Shown here: one piece after another, positions 25,697 through 34,129 of the stretch | Layout of the letters: every line of letters starts with the position of its first letter | Position numbering within the stretch: position 1 is the stretch's first letter | DNA from: Flavobacterium sp. KJJ | GTDB lineage: Bacteria > Bacteroidota > Bacteroidia > Flavobacteriales > Flavobacteriaceae | Assembly: GCF_000708595.2 (NCBI RefSeq) | Contig: NZ_JARP01000009.1 | Span: 25,710-89,709 of the forward strand | Length of the DNA stretch: 64,000 bases | Reading direction: 5' to 3' | The notes under the pieces: generated by a model | Databases searched by the model: none | What the model saw: the letters and a program-made list of their open reading frames with translations, nothing else | Told to the model about the DNA's origin: nothing | Translations under genes and position numbers: made by a program

Positions 25697-26044
25697 TCAG
25701 CCTGGCTGAATCAGGTCTGGGTTTTTGATAACATCTTTATTGGCTTCGTATATTGTTTGCCATGAAATACAATATTCCTTTCCGATTTTTGACAAAGAAT
25801 CACCGCTTTTAACAGTGTATTCTGTTGTAACTCCCTCAGCGACAGTAATGTTCATTACCACATCTGCTGATCTAAAATCTGGATCTATTTTTCCGTAAGC
25901 ACTCCACAGTTTTTCTTTATCATCCGCAGATTTTGCTGCTCCGTCAATATATAATACATTGTCTTGTTCTCTTACTTGCAAATTCGAAATTCCCAAATTA
26001 GAAGCCAAATCTGTTAACTCTTTGTATTTATCTTGTAAACTCAT
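25697..26044 (-). CDS. LysM domain protein with BON-like N-terminus, apparently shortened by a TGA
   Basis: A 115-residue protein of the YgaU/Kbp type: a BON-like region (about 1-70), then a LysM peptidoglycan-binding domain (about 72-115) with the motif YTVKSGDSLSKIGKEY. The reading frame stops at TGA right after NPDLIQPG. Past the TGA the same frame continues K-L-K-I-P-T-A and then TAA at 25673-25675. This is the normal end of a LysM domain (…QPG-x-KLKIP). So the gene has either a nonsense mutation, a base-call error, or occasional readthrough. It lies 7 nt after the BON lipoprotein gene, in one operon. Confidence 0.8.
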   Translation of the reverse strand: MSLQDKYKELTDLASNLGISNLQVREQDNVLYIDGAAKSADDKEKLWSAYGKIDPDFRSADVVMNITVAEGVTTEYTVKSGDSLSKIGKEYCISWQTIYEANKDVIKNPDLIQPG

Positions 26045-26051
26045 GATGTAT

Positions 26052-26531
26052 CTATTTAATAGTTAACTTATTTTCAACCTTTTTAGGTTTCAATTCCTGT
26101 ACACTTTTTATCAAATTAGGCAATTGGTCTCTTTTGATATCTCCTGTAAGTGTTACAACACCCCCTACAATAGTTGCACTTACACCATCGTAAGCATCTA
26201 CTACTTTATGTATCGATTTATCTAGTTCAGCATCTGAATTGATTACAACAGTTGCTGCAGCAGGTTCTTGGTTGGCTCTTGCAATTTCGCAGGTATTGAC
26301 TACAGATTTTACGCCTTTCGTTGCTCTAACACTTTTTTCGATATTTTTTTTGAAAATTTCGTCGTCGCAAGTTCCAGTAATTGTTGCTACACCTTCATGC
26401 ACAGTAACTTGTATGTTTGGTGTGTCGCTTAGTTTTTCGCTAATAGCTTTTTCGATATCTGCATCTTTTGGTGCGCATGCTGCAAGTGAAACAAAAAGAC
26501 CGATTCCCAATAAAATTGATTTGATTTTCAT
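26052..26531 (-). CDS. BON-domain lipoprotein
   Basis: This 159-residue lipoprotein has a lipobox LAAC at about residues 16-19. Two BON domains follow, about 24-82 and 98-157, each with a 'GVATITGTCDDE' or 'GVVTLTGDIKRD' strand pair. BON domains bind phospholipid or peptidoglycan surfaces and occur in stress-related envelope proteins such as OsmY. It is the first gene of a two-gene operon with the LysM protein (7 nt gap). A role in keeping the envelope sound under stress is a reasonable inference. Confidence 0.88.
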   Translation of the reverse strand: MKIKSILLGIGLFVSLAACAPKDADIEKAISEKLSDTPNIQVTVHEGVATITGTCDDEIFKKNIEKSVRATKGVKSVVNTCEIARANQEPAAATVVINSDAELDKSIHKVVDAYDGVSATIVGGVVTLTGDIKRDQLPNLIKSVQELKPKKVENKLTIK

Positions 26532-26638
26532 AACAATAATGTTTTAATAATTAACTATCTAAAATTAAACAGTTTAAAAACTAAAACATTATAACATATG
26601 CAGATGGGTTTTATATTTTTTCCAGTAAAAAAATTACA

Positions 26639-27121
26639 TTATTTCTTGAGAGTTTCTAATATTAAGACTAATTCACCTACTTGAGTCATTGGCATTTTTA
26701 CAACAGTTTCAATTTCAGCTTCATCACAAGTTATTACTAATGTTCCTTTCTTATCTTCTTCATATCCTTCGGCTAAAGCATAAAACTTTGGATTTGAAAT
26801 TGATATTTCCTTCATTCCATCTTTAAACCAGCCATAATTGGCTTCATAAATGATTTTGTTTTCTAAAAACTGAATATTTTCTTCGCCGTAAGTATTCCAC
26901 AGAGAAACTCTAAGTGTATAAAAACCTATTAGAGAGAATATACCAATTCCGATAAAGAAGCCAATATGTAAACCACTTCCAAGTGCGACACTAAAAACTG
27001 CCCCAACTATTGGAAAAAGAAAAAAAGAAAAAGCTAAGGAAAACATCACTACTCTTACTAAGAACGGAGATTTTTTTACTTTTAAATTTAAGGTATTATT
27101 CGATAAATTATATTGTTGCAT
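26639..27121 (-). CDS. Membrane protein of unknown function
   Basis: A 160-residue protein with two transmembrane helices at about 22-47 and 52-72. A soluble C-terminal half of about 85 residues looks PH-like (alternating strands, NIQFLENKIIYEANYGWFKDG and then VLITLETLKK-like helix at the end). I do not recognise a named family with confidence. It may be one of the bacterial PH-domain membrane proteins. It stands alone on the minus strand. Confidence 0.55.
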   Translation of the reverse strand: MQQYNLSNNTLNLKVKKSPFLVRVVMFSLAFSFFLFPIVGAVFSVALGSGLHIGFFIGIGIFSLIGFYTLRVSLWNTYGEENIQFLENKIIYEANYGWFKDGMKEISISNPKFYALAEGYEEDKKGTLVITCDEAEIETVVKMPMTQVGELVLILETLKK

Positions 27122-27264
27122 ATTTCTTACTTCATTTTTTAGTTCAGATAAAAACTTTTGAAAGGCATTATAATCCCATTAAAAAAAATTGAATGGATAA
27201 TAATTGATATCTGTAAAACTAATATAATTACGATTAACTGCTAATATAATTTAATAGCAAAGTA

Positions 27265-28461
27265 TTAAGAGCAATCCCAAACACTTTCAATACTCTTTTC
27301 TCCGCAATGAAAACATATAAAATAATAAATAATTCCTACATCTCCCATCATAATTCCATGATCTGACCAATGTATACCATTATATCCACTGCTATAAATA
27401 TTTTCATTACTATTCTCCCTTTCATCACTTGAAAACTGGAATAAAAATTCTTTAATTCTGCCACAATTACATTTTAGATAATATGAATCTTGAATGTAAC
27501 TTGGATATCCCCCTAGCTTAGTTTGAGGTTTGGTAGCATATTTTTCTATTTGTTCATTCCCTAACTGATATTTAAATTTTTCATCTAGCTTTGCTAAATC
27601 CACCTCTTTATAATTATCGTAATAGGGATAATCAAAAGTTTTTATAGGTTTCAAATAGCAATCTGGAACTTCGGGTTCTATATTATTTGAAACATTTTTA
27701 TTTTTTACAAATACGTTATTTTTTACACAATTCACTTTAGAATAATAATGAAACATTTTACGATCAGAAACAGAACTTTTTAAAAAATAATTACATTTAT
27801 CATTAGGACAGCGAAAAAGTTGAAAAATATTAGCATCTTCAGGGAAATAAAATTCAGGAAAATCTTTCTTATAAAGTTGAAAAACAAAATTTAAAGAGGA
27901 TTTGCAAACATCACATTTTGGATATTCTTTAAAAGATTCCATATTTGGATAACCTCCAAATTTACTTTCTTTCCAGCTTATTTCATGTTCTGATTTATGA
28001 GGCTGCAATAATGTTGTACTCTTTTTATATTTTTCGATAATATCATACATAGAATCTCTGATTACAACCTCATTAGATTCGACAGGTTGATTTGTCATTT
28101 GATAATCTGGATAAAGTGACATCTCAGAAGCATCCGATAATTCTGGTTGAAATTTTGTATAATAATTTGTTCCATAAAGAATTACTGCAAGTAAAGGAAA
28201 AATTAGAATCTTCGTAAGATATCGTACGCGTTCTCTATTTACATTTTTATTATGACTTTCGAACATAGAAGTCTGATTCTTTATTATTAAATGAACTAAT
28301 ATTCCATTCATTAAAATCAAAACTCCTAAAATAACATGGTAAAAAGTTGTGGCTATGCCAAGACCATGATTCATTTTATAATCATAAATCCAATAAACCA
28401 GTAATAATATTGATACAAATCGAATTGTTTCAGTAAGCCTTACTATTTGTTTGCCGTTCAT
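27265..28461 (-). CDS. Membrane-anchored protein with two DUF1963-like zinc-binding segments
   Basis: This 398-residue protein has three predicted membrane helices at about 15-31, 38-60 and 85-103, then a long soluble part. The soluble part contains two segments with the DUF1963 (YwqG-like) wording. One is KFGGYPNMESFKEYPKCDVC followed by a later CPNDKC. The other is KLGGYPSYIQ with CNCG, then GDVGIIYYFICFHCG at the C-terminus. The Cys pairs suggest zinc sites. DUF1963 proteins are usually soluble, so the membrane anchor is unusual. Function is unknown; base composition is more AT-rich than neighbouring genes. It is divergent from dnaX. Confidence 0.6.
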   Translation of the reverse strand: MNGKQIVRLTETIRFVSILLLVYWIYDYKMNHGLGIATTFYHVILGVLILMNGILVHLIIKNQTSMFESHNKNVNRERVRYLTKILIFPLLAVILYGTNYYTKFQPELSDASEMSLYPDYQMTNQPVESNEVVIRDSMYDIIEKYKKSTTLLQPHKSEHEISWKESKFGGYPNMESFKEYPKCDVCKSSLNFVFQLYKKDFPEFYFPEDANIFQLFRCPNDKCNYFLKSSVSDRKMFHYYSKVNCVKNNVFVKNKNVSNNIEPEVPDCYLKPIKTFDYPYYDNYKEVDLAKLDEKFKYQLGNEQIEKYATKPQTKLGGYPSYIQDSYYLKCNCGRIKEFLFQFSSDERENSNENIYSSGYNGIHWSDHGIMMGDVGIIYYFICFHCGEKSIESVWDCS

Positions 28462-28625
28462 TATATATATTTTTTTTATCGCAAAAATAGTAAACTTTTT
28501 ACTACAAATAATCGCTTTTAATTTTTAAAATAAAATTCAAAAATCACTTTTTCAATAAAAAACAACATTAGTAACTCAAACTCAATCCACTCAAAAAACC
28601 TCCAAAAGATTTATCAATTTCAGAT

Positions 28626-28656
28626 TTGTGATTTGGCAATTTTCAGCCTATATTTG
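28626..28656 (+). promoter_or_regulatory. Promoter of dnaX
   Basis: TTG (28626-28628), 20 nt spacer, TATATTTG (28649-28656) is a near-ideal Bacteroidetes promoter. Transcription would start near 28660, 16 nt before ATG 28676. The TTG at 28628 that opens a longer frame is part of this -33 element, not a start codon. Confidence 0.65.
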
Positions 28657-28675
28657 CTATCGAATAAAAAAGAAC

Positions 28676-29761
28676 ATGGAACAATTTGTAGTATCGGCTC
28701 GTAAATATCGCCCGCAGACCTTTAAGGATGTTGTGGGGCAAAAAGCCATTACCAACACATTGTTGAATGCTATCGAAAGCAATCACCTTGCTTCTGCCCT
28801 TTTATTTACAGGACCACGCGGAGTTGGAAAAACTACCTGTGCGCGTATTTTGGCTCGTAAAATAAATCAGCCTGGATATGATGATCCTAATGAAGATTTT
28901 GCTTTTAACGTTTTTGAGTTAGATGCTGCTTCAAACAACTCGGTTGATGATATTCGAAGCTTGATTGATCAAGTTAGAATCCCGCCTCAGACTGGACAAT
29001 ACAAAGTATATATTATTGACGAGGTTCATATGTTGTCTTCGGCTGCTTTTAATGCTTTTTTGAAAACATTAGAAGAACCGCCAAAACATGCTATTTTTAT
29101 TTTAGCAACAACGGAAAAACACAAGATTATTCCAACGATTTTATCACGTTGTCAGATATTTGATTTTAAAAGAATTACCGTAAAAGATGCTAAAGAACAT
29201 TTAGCAGAAGTTGCCACAAGTCAAGGAATCAATTTTGAAGACGATGCTCTGCACATTATTGCACAAAAGGCTGATGGTGCAATGCGTGACGCTTTATCTA
29301 TTTTTGACCGTGTAGTTTCGTACTGCGGTACAAACTTAACACGTCAGGCCGTAACTGAAAACCTAAACGTTTTAGATTACGAAACCTATATCAGCATTAC
29401 CGATTTACTTTTAGAAAATAAAATTCCGGATCTTTTATTAGCGTATAATGATATTTTGTCTAAAGGTTTTGACGGACATCATTTTATTGCTGGATTGGCT
29501 TCGCATTTTAGAGATTTATTGGTGAGCAAAACTCCTGCAACAATCTCATTACTTGAAGTTGGAGAACAAGCACAGCAAATGTATGGCGTTCAAGCTCAAA
29601 AATGCTCTCAAGATTTTTTACTTAAAGGGATTGACATTGCAAACGACTGCGATTTAAAATACAAACTAAGCCAAAATCAGCGACTTTTGGTCGAATTATG
29701 TTTGATGCAATTAGCCTCTATCAACTTTGATGGAGAAAAAAAAAAGTTGAGCAATTCATAA
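28676..29761 (+). CDS. dnaX: DNA polymerase III gamma-like form (zero frame of dnaX)
   Basis: This is the clamp-loader ATPase of the replicative polymerase. From MEQFVVSARKYRPQTF the zero frame gives 361 residues: Walker A GPRGVGKTT, zinc-less lid, Walker B IIDEVHML, sensor ATTEKHKI and domain III up to CLMQLASINFDGE. It then meets a run of ten A (29736-29745) that reads as A AAA AAG in frame, and stops five codons later (L-S-N-S-stop). The rest of tau is in the -1 frame. The short product resembles E. coli gamma. It is preceded by a strong promoter. Confidence 0.9.
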   Translation: MEQFVVSARKYRPQTFKDVVGQKAITNTLLNAIESNHLASALLFTGPRGVGKTTCARILARKINQPGYDDPNEDFAFNVFELDAASNNSVDDIRSLIDQVRIPPQTGQYKVYIIDEVHMLSSAAFNAFLKTLEEPPKHAIFILATTEKHKIIPTILSRCQIFDFKRITVKDAKEHLAEVATSQGINFEDDALHIIAQKADGAMRDALSIFDRVVSYCGTNLTRQAVTENLNVLDYETYISITDLLLENKIPDLLLAYNDILSKGFDGHHFIAGLASHFRDLLVSKTPATISLLEVGEQAQQMYGVQAQKCSQDFLLKGIDIANDCDLKYKLSQNQRLLVELCLMQLASINFDGEKKKLSNS

Positions 29762-29789
29762 TTCCGCCTACTTATTTTAAAAATGGCGG
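29740..29789 (+). promoter_or_regulatory. Putative frameshift signal in dnaX
   Basis: Slippery heptamer A AAA AAG (29740-29746) within a ten-A run, correctly phased to the zero frame. GATGGAG lies directly before the run (29729-29735), SD-like in form. A small stem CCGCC (29764-29768) / GGCGG (29785-29789) starts 17 nt after it, which is farther than the 5-9 nt usual for ribosomal frameshifting. Confidence 0.5.
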
Positions 29790-30441
29790 TTATTCTATTG
29801 TAGAAGTTCCAAATACTAAATCCCAAATTCCAAACGAAATAGAAAACAGCAATGTCAATCAAAATGACAATGACAATTCTAATATTGAGAATAAAACAGT
29901 TAAAATCCCTGAAGTCCCAACTGCTGAAACTCATAATTCAAAACCTATAACTCAAAATTTACAAACAAGCAGCGAACCAAAAATTTCAGCGTTTTCCTTA
30001 TCTAGCATTCGCAAGAAAAAAGAGTTGGAAGCTAGCAGTAAATCTTACGTAAAGCCTTCTTCAGTATTGCCAACAGAAGAGTTTAACGAAACTGATATGC
30101 TAGTGGAATGGAATAAATACGCACAGCGTTTAGGAGATAAAGGTTTGAAAATCATGGAATCGTTATTGCTAATTAACGATCCAACCTTGAACGGAACAGT
30201 AATTACGCTTGAATTGCCAAATGAAGGTTCTAAACTAGATTTTGAAAGTCAGATTCACGGTCTTTTAGGACATTTAAAAGGACATTTGCACAATCACGAT
30301 ATTACAATTGAAGTTGTTGTAAACGAAAAAATTGAAAGCAAACGAAGCTTTAACGATCAAGATCGATACAATCGTTTATTGGAAATAAATCCAAACATTG
30401 AACTTTTGCGTTCTACTTTTGGATTGGATTTACATTCTTAA
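29746..30441 (+). CDS. dnaX: C-terminal part of tau, reached only by a -1 frameshift in dnaX
   Basis: The -1 frame is open from the A run to 30441. It continues V-E-Q-F-I-I-P-P-T-Y-F and then a Ser/Asn-rich linker. From about 30075 it enters a compact domain (LVEWNKYAQRLGDKGLKIMESLLLIN ... LDFESQIHGLLGHLKGHLHNHDITIEVVVNE, named as landmarks) like the tau C-terminal region of Bacteroidetes DnaX. Joined to the zero frame it gives about 588 residues, the expected size of tau. No ATG with a good context is found at its start. So it is an extension, not a separate gene, unless the A run is miscounted. Confidence 0.85.
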   Translation, partial: VEQFIIPPTYFKNGGYSIVEVPNTKSQIPNEIENSNVNQNDNDNSNIENKTVKIPEVPTAETHNSKPITQNLQTSSEPKISAFSLSSIRKKKELEASSKSYVKPSSVLPTEEFNETDMLVEWNKYAQRLGDKGLKIMESLLLINDPTLNGTVITLELPNEGSKLDFESQIHGLLGHLKGHLHNHDITIEVVVNEKIESKRSFNDQDRYNRLLEINPNIELLRSTFGLDLHS

Positions 30442-30518
30442 TTTTTCAAACACCAATTTTACTAATTATTTTTTGACAGCAAAATATAATTCTTGATTAT
30501 TGAAATCGAATACAGTAC

Positions 30519-31097
30519 CTAATTTTTTGAAGTAATTCGTTCAATTCTTTTATCAGGAATCAGCCATAATAATGCTAAAGTAAGATAAGCAGCGCCAGAA
30601 ATCCATTCGTTATAAAAAGAAAAAATAACACCGGCAACACATAAAACTGACGAAGCTTTTCCTTTTAAATCGTTTCCTATTGCTTTTGCCAATACTGAAT
30701 CTTTTCCTTCAGTGCTAATTATAATTCGCTGTAAAATAAAATAAGCAATTGAGGATAAAAACAATACCACTCCATACAAAGTCATAGATGCTTTTGCAAA
30801 ATTATTTTCTCCCATCCAGCCAGTTGCAATAGGAATTAATGATAGCCAAAAAAGCAAATGCAAATTTGCCCAAAGGATTTTTCCGTTTATTTTAGTTAGG
30901 CTATGAATTAGATAATGATGATTGTTCCAGTAAATTCCAACATAAATAAAACTTAAAATATAGCTCAAAAACTTAGGTATAAGCGGTTTTAGATCTGCAA
31001 ACTCGTGTCCGTGAGGCACTTTAATTTCTAAAATCATAATAGTGATAATGATTGCTAAAACACCATCACTAAAAGCTTCGAGCCTGGTTTTATTCAT
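30519..31097 (-). CDS. TMEM175 family (DUF1211) predicted potassium channel
   Basis: A 192-residue integral membrane protein with about six helices. Its first helix carries the family FSDGVLAI motif (residues 9-16) that lines the pore in TMEM175 channels. Bacterial members are K+-selective channels (known for the family). It is 25 nt downstream of ppx in the polyphosphate gene group on the same strand, so it may be the last gene of that operon. A link between potassium flux and polyphosphate charge balance is my inference. Confidence 0.85.
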   Translation of the reverse strand: MNKTRLEAFSDGVLAIIITIMILEIKVPHGHEFADLKPLIPKFLSYILSFIYVGIYWNNHHYLIHSLTKINGKILWANLHLLFWLSLIPIATGWMGENNFAKASMTLYGVVLFLSSIAYFILQRIIISTEGKDSVLAKAIGNDLKGKASSVLCVAGVIFSFYNEWISGAAYLTLALLWLIPDKRIERITSKN

Positions 31098-31122
31098 TTT
31101 AAATTTATTTGAGCTATGCTAT

Positions 31123-32019
31123 TTAAATTTTTCCGTAATACATTGCTTTTACGATTCCGTCAGAAAGTCCAATTTTTGGAACGTAAATTTGTCGCGCTCC
31201 GCTCCATTTCATCGCATTCAGATAAATTCTGGTCGCATGAATAATAACGTCGGCACGGTCAGAGTTCAGACCCAGTTCTGCGATTCTTTGTTCGTAAGTC
31301 AACGAATTTAAAAATGCATATTGCGAATTGATATAAATGTATGAAAGCGGTTTTTCCTGCTGTTTTCCAGACATTTTAAATAATTTATTGATATTTCCTC
31401 CAGAACCAATTAAGGTAACCTCATCGTAATCTGCAGTATTAGTTTTGATCCATTTTTCGATTTCATCCCAAACAACATCGTGAACCATACCATTTAACAA
31501 ACGTACCGTCCCTGCTTTAAAAGATCTTGAGTTGATCATTTTTCCGTCAGAGAATAAAGTAAATTCGGTACTTCCGCCGCCAACATCTACAAAAAGATAG
31601 GTTTCGTCGGTTTTTAATAAATGATGGAGATCTGTAGAAGCGATAATTGCTGCTTCTTTTTTTCCATCAATAATTTCGATTTTAATGTCGGCTTTCTTTT
31701 TAATCAAAGCCACTACTTCTTTAGCATTATACGCTTCACGCATGGCCGAAGTAGCAAATGCCATATAACGTTCTACTTTATGTACTTTCATCAAAAGATT
31801 AAATGCTTTCATAGCATCAACCATTCGATCTATATTTTCTGCTGAAATTTCTCCAACGGTAAAGGCATCTTGTCCCAAACGGATTGGCACACGCACAAGC
31901 GAACTTTTATTAAATTGTGGTTCTTTTCCGTCTTGTTCTACAACATTCGATATCAGAAGCCTCATGGCATTTGAACCGATATCTATTGCTGCAAATTTCT
32001 TTATATTAATCATGCTCAC
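31123..32019 (-). CDS. ppx: Ppx/GppA family exopolyphosphatase
   Basis: This phosphatase hydrolyses terminal phosphates of polyphosphate and/or pppGpp. The 298-residue form corresponds to the two actin-like domains only. Landmarks are the first phosphate loop AAIDIGSNAMRLLI (residues about 9-22) and the second loop VDVGGGSTEFTLFSDG (about 140-155). It has no C-terminal HD-like domain, as in the short Ppx of many Bacteroidetes. It lies 20 nt after ppk1, so the same transcript carries polymer synthesis and breakdown. Polyphosphate as substrate is inferred from that. Confidence 0.92.
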   Translation of the reverse strand: MSMINIKKFAAIDIGSNAMRLLISNVVEQDGKEPQFNKSSLVRVPIRLGQDAFTVGEISAENIDRMVDAMKAFNLLMKVHKVERYMAFATSAMREAYNAKEVVALIKKKADIKIEIIDGKKEAAIIASTDLHHLLKTDETYLFVDVGGGSTEFTLFSDGKMINSRSFKAGTVRLLNGMVHDVVWDEIEKWIKTNTADYDEVTLIGSGGNINKLFKMSGKQQEKPLSYIYINSQYAFLNSLTYEQRIAELGLNSDRADVIIHATRIYLNAMKWSGARQIYVPKIGLSDGIVKAMYYGKI

Positions 32020-32039
32020 TTATGATTTGAAATTGGTTT

Positions 32040-34124
32040 TTATTGATTTATTTTCTGCGGAGCCTGTTCAAGTGCTTCAATTTTATTTTGATAGTACTTA
32101 TATGTTTCAAACTGGGCTCTAAATGGGGCATGATGATTTCTAGGCTTATATTTATTATCTAATTTATAGGAATGATATCTCACTTTAACATTCCCTTTCC
32201 ATGCTATATTAAAATTATCGATTAGTTCCTTTTTAATTTCAAGGTCATAAATCGGGCACGTTACTTCTACTCTTCCATCAAGATTTCGGGTCATAAAATC
32301 GGCAGACGAAATATATACTTCAGTTAAACCGGCATTTCCAAAAATGTAAACTCTCGAATGTTCTAAATAATTATCTACAATACTTATCGCTTCAATATTT
32401 TCGCTCATTCCTGGAATTCCAGGGATCAGGGAACAAATGCCTCTAACTTGAAGCTGAATCTTAACTCCGGCATTACTGGCTTCGTATAATTTATCGATCA
32501 TTTTAAAATCAGATAAACTATTCATTTTTAATTTTATATGCGTTTTTCTGCCCGCTAAAGCGTGCAAAATTTCACGGTCGATCAACTTAATAAATTTGGT
32601 TCGCGTATAATGAGGAGACACAATTAAATGTTTGTATCTGTGAACTCTATAATTGATGTCAAAGAATTCAAATATTTTAGAAATGTCTTTCAGAATCCCT
32701 TGATGACACGTAAAAAGTGTAACATCAGTATAAATTTTAGCCGTTGACTCGTTGAAATTTCCTGTCGAAATAAATCCGTAACGGCGTGTTTTTCCTTCTT
32801 CAGCTCTTTCGATTACACAAATTTTACTGTGCACTTTAAGGCCTTTTATTCCAAAAATAAGATCAATTCCTTCTGTCTGCATTTGTTCTGCGTACGATAT
32901 ATTCGTGGCTTCATCAAAACGCGCCTGAAGTTCAATCTGAACGGTTACTTTTTTACCATTTTTTGCGGCGTTTATCAATGAACTGATAATCTGCGAATTC
33001 TTAGCCAAACGATATAAAGTAATTTTAATACTGGTCACTTTTGGATCTAAAGCCGCTTCACGCAAAAACTTGGTTAGATATGAAAATGACTGATATGGAG
33101 CATGCAATAAATAATCTTTTTTGCTGATTTTCTCCAGAATACTCCCTCCTAAGCTCAAACCTGGGATTGGTAGAGGCTCATTTGGTTTATAAAGCAGATC
33201 GAATCTTCCTAAATTTGGGAAACTCATGTAATCGCGGCGATTGTGATATCTTCCGCCAGGAATTATACTGTCTGTCTCTACAATTTTCATTTTATCAAGA
33301 AAGAAACGCAAAGTATCTTCTTCGATTAAACTATCATAAATAAAACGCACTGGTTCGCCAATTCTTCGATCTTTAACCGAAGTTGCAATTTTTTCGAGCA
33401 TACTTTTGCTCAAATCACTGTCGATATCCAGCTGTGCATCACGTGTAATTTTGATCATGTGTGCCGAAACACTTTTATAATCGAAAATATTAAAAATGTT
33501 TTTCAGATTATAACGAATAACATCATCAATTAAAATAACATAATGTTTGTCATCCGGTGAAGGCAAGACTACAAATCTGTTTATTGTTTTTGGAATTTCG
33601 ATCACAGCGTATCGAACTTCGTCATTTGTATTCATCTCCAAACGAACCGCTAAATATCCTAAAGTATCTTTAAGAACAGGAAATTCAGCCAGGTCATTCA
33701 AAATAATTGTTACCAATTCTGGACTTAATCTCTGGGTAAAAAAGTCTTTTAGAAATTTTTCCTGATCACAATTAATCTGATCTTCGTTTATAATAAAGAT
33801 GTTTTCTGCTTCGAGTTCTGTTTCAATATTGCCAAGGATACGCAAACTTTCAGACTGCTGCTGAATCACGATTTCAGTAATATCTTTTACCAATTGATGC
33901 GCTGAAACACCGCCAAGATATTTTTCGCCGGAAATACCAGAAAGACTCAATCTTCGAATTGCAGCATAACGAACCCTAAAAAATTCATCTAAATTGTTTG
34001 AAAAAATTCCAACAAAACGCAGCCTGTCTAAAAGTGGAACTGTGTTGTCTGCTGCTTCTTGAAGCACTCTTGCATTAAACGCTAACCAACTTTTTTCTCT
34101 ATCGATATATTTCTGTTCGTACAC
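32040..34124 (-). CDS. ppk1: Polyphosphate kinase 1
   Basis: PPK1 makes polyphosphate from ATP. The 694-residue protein has the N-terminal, head and two C-terminal PLD-like domains. The autophosphorylated histidine is H432 in GLKVHSK (equivalent to E. coli H435). TRRYGFISTGNFNE and TEVYISSADFMTRNLDGRVEV are visible around it. The start is GTG 34124, giving MYEQKYIDREKSWLAFNARVL. The gene begins 5 nt after sixA and is followed by ppx after 20 nt. Membrane-associated and possibly active under phosphate change or starvation. Confidence 0.97.
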   Translation of the reverse strand: MYEQKYIDREKSWLAFNARVLQEAADNTVPLLDRLRFVGIFSNNLDEFFRVRYAAIRRLSLSGISGEKYLGGVSAHQLVKDITEIVIQQQSESLRILGNIETELEAENIFIINEDQINCDQEKFLKDFFTQRLSPELVTIILNDLAEFPVLKDTLGYLAVRLEMNTNDEVRYAVIEIPKTINRFVVLPSPDDKHYVILIDDVIRYNLKNIFNIFDYKSVSAHMIKITRDAQLDIDSDLSKSMLEKIATSVKDRRIGEPVRFIYDSLIEEDTLRFFLDKMKIVETDSIIPGGRYHNRRDYMSFPNLGRFDLLYKPNEPLPIPGLSLGGSILEKISKKDYLLHAPYQSFSYLTKFLREAALDPKVTSIKITLYRLAKNSQIISSLINAAKNGKKVTVQIELQARFDEATNISYAEQMQTEGIDLIFGIKGLKVHSKICVIERAEEGKTRRYGFISTGNFNESTAKIYTDVTLFTCHQGILKDISKIFEFFDINYRVHRYKHLIVSPHYTRTKFIKLIDREILHALAGRKTHIKLKMNSLSDFKMIDKLYEASNAGVKIQLQVRGICSLIPGIPGMSENIEAISIVDNYLEHSRVYIFGNAGLTEVYISSADFMTRNLDGRVEVTCPIYDLEIKKELIDNFNIAWKGNVKVRYHSYKLDNKYKPRNHHAPFRAQFETYKYYQNKIEALEQAPQKINQ

Positions 34125-34129
34125 TGTAT

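Noticed and set aside
28628..28675. 16 extra N-terminal codons of dnaX from a TTG
   Set aside because: That TTG is the -33 promoter element, and the family start M-E-Q-F lies at 28676.
30025..30441. Independent 138-residue gene starting with TTG
   Set aside because: The same frame is open back to the dnaX A run and its sequence fits the tau C-terminus, so it is the second half of dnaX.
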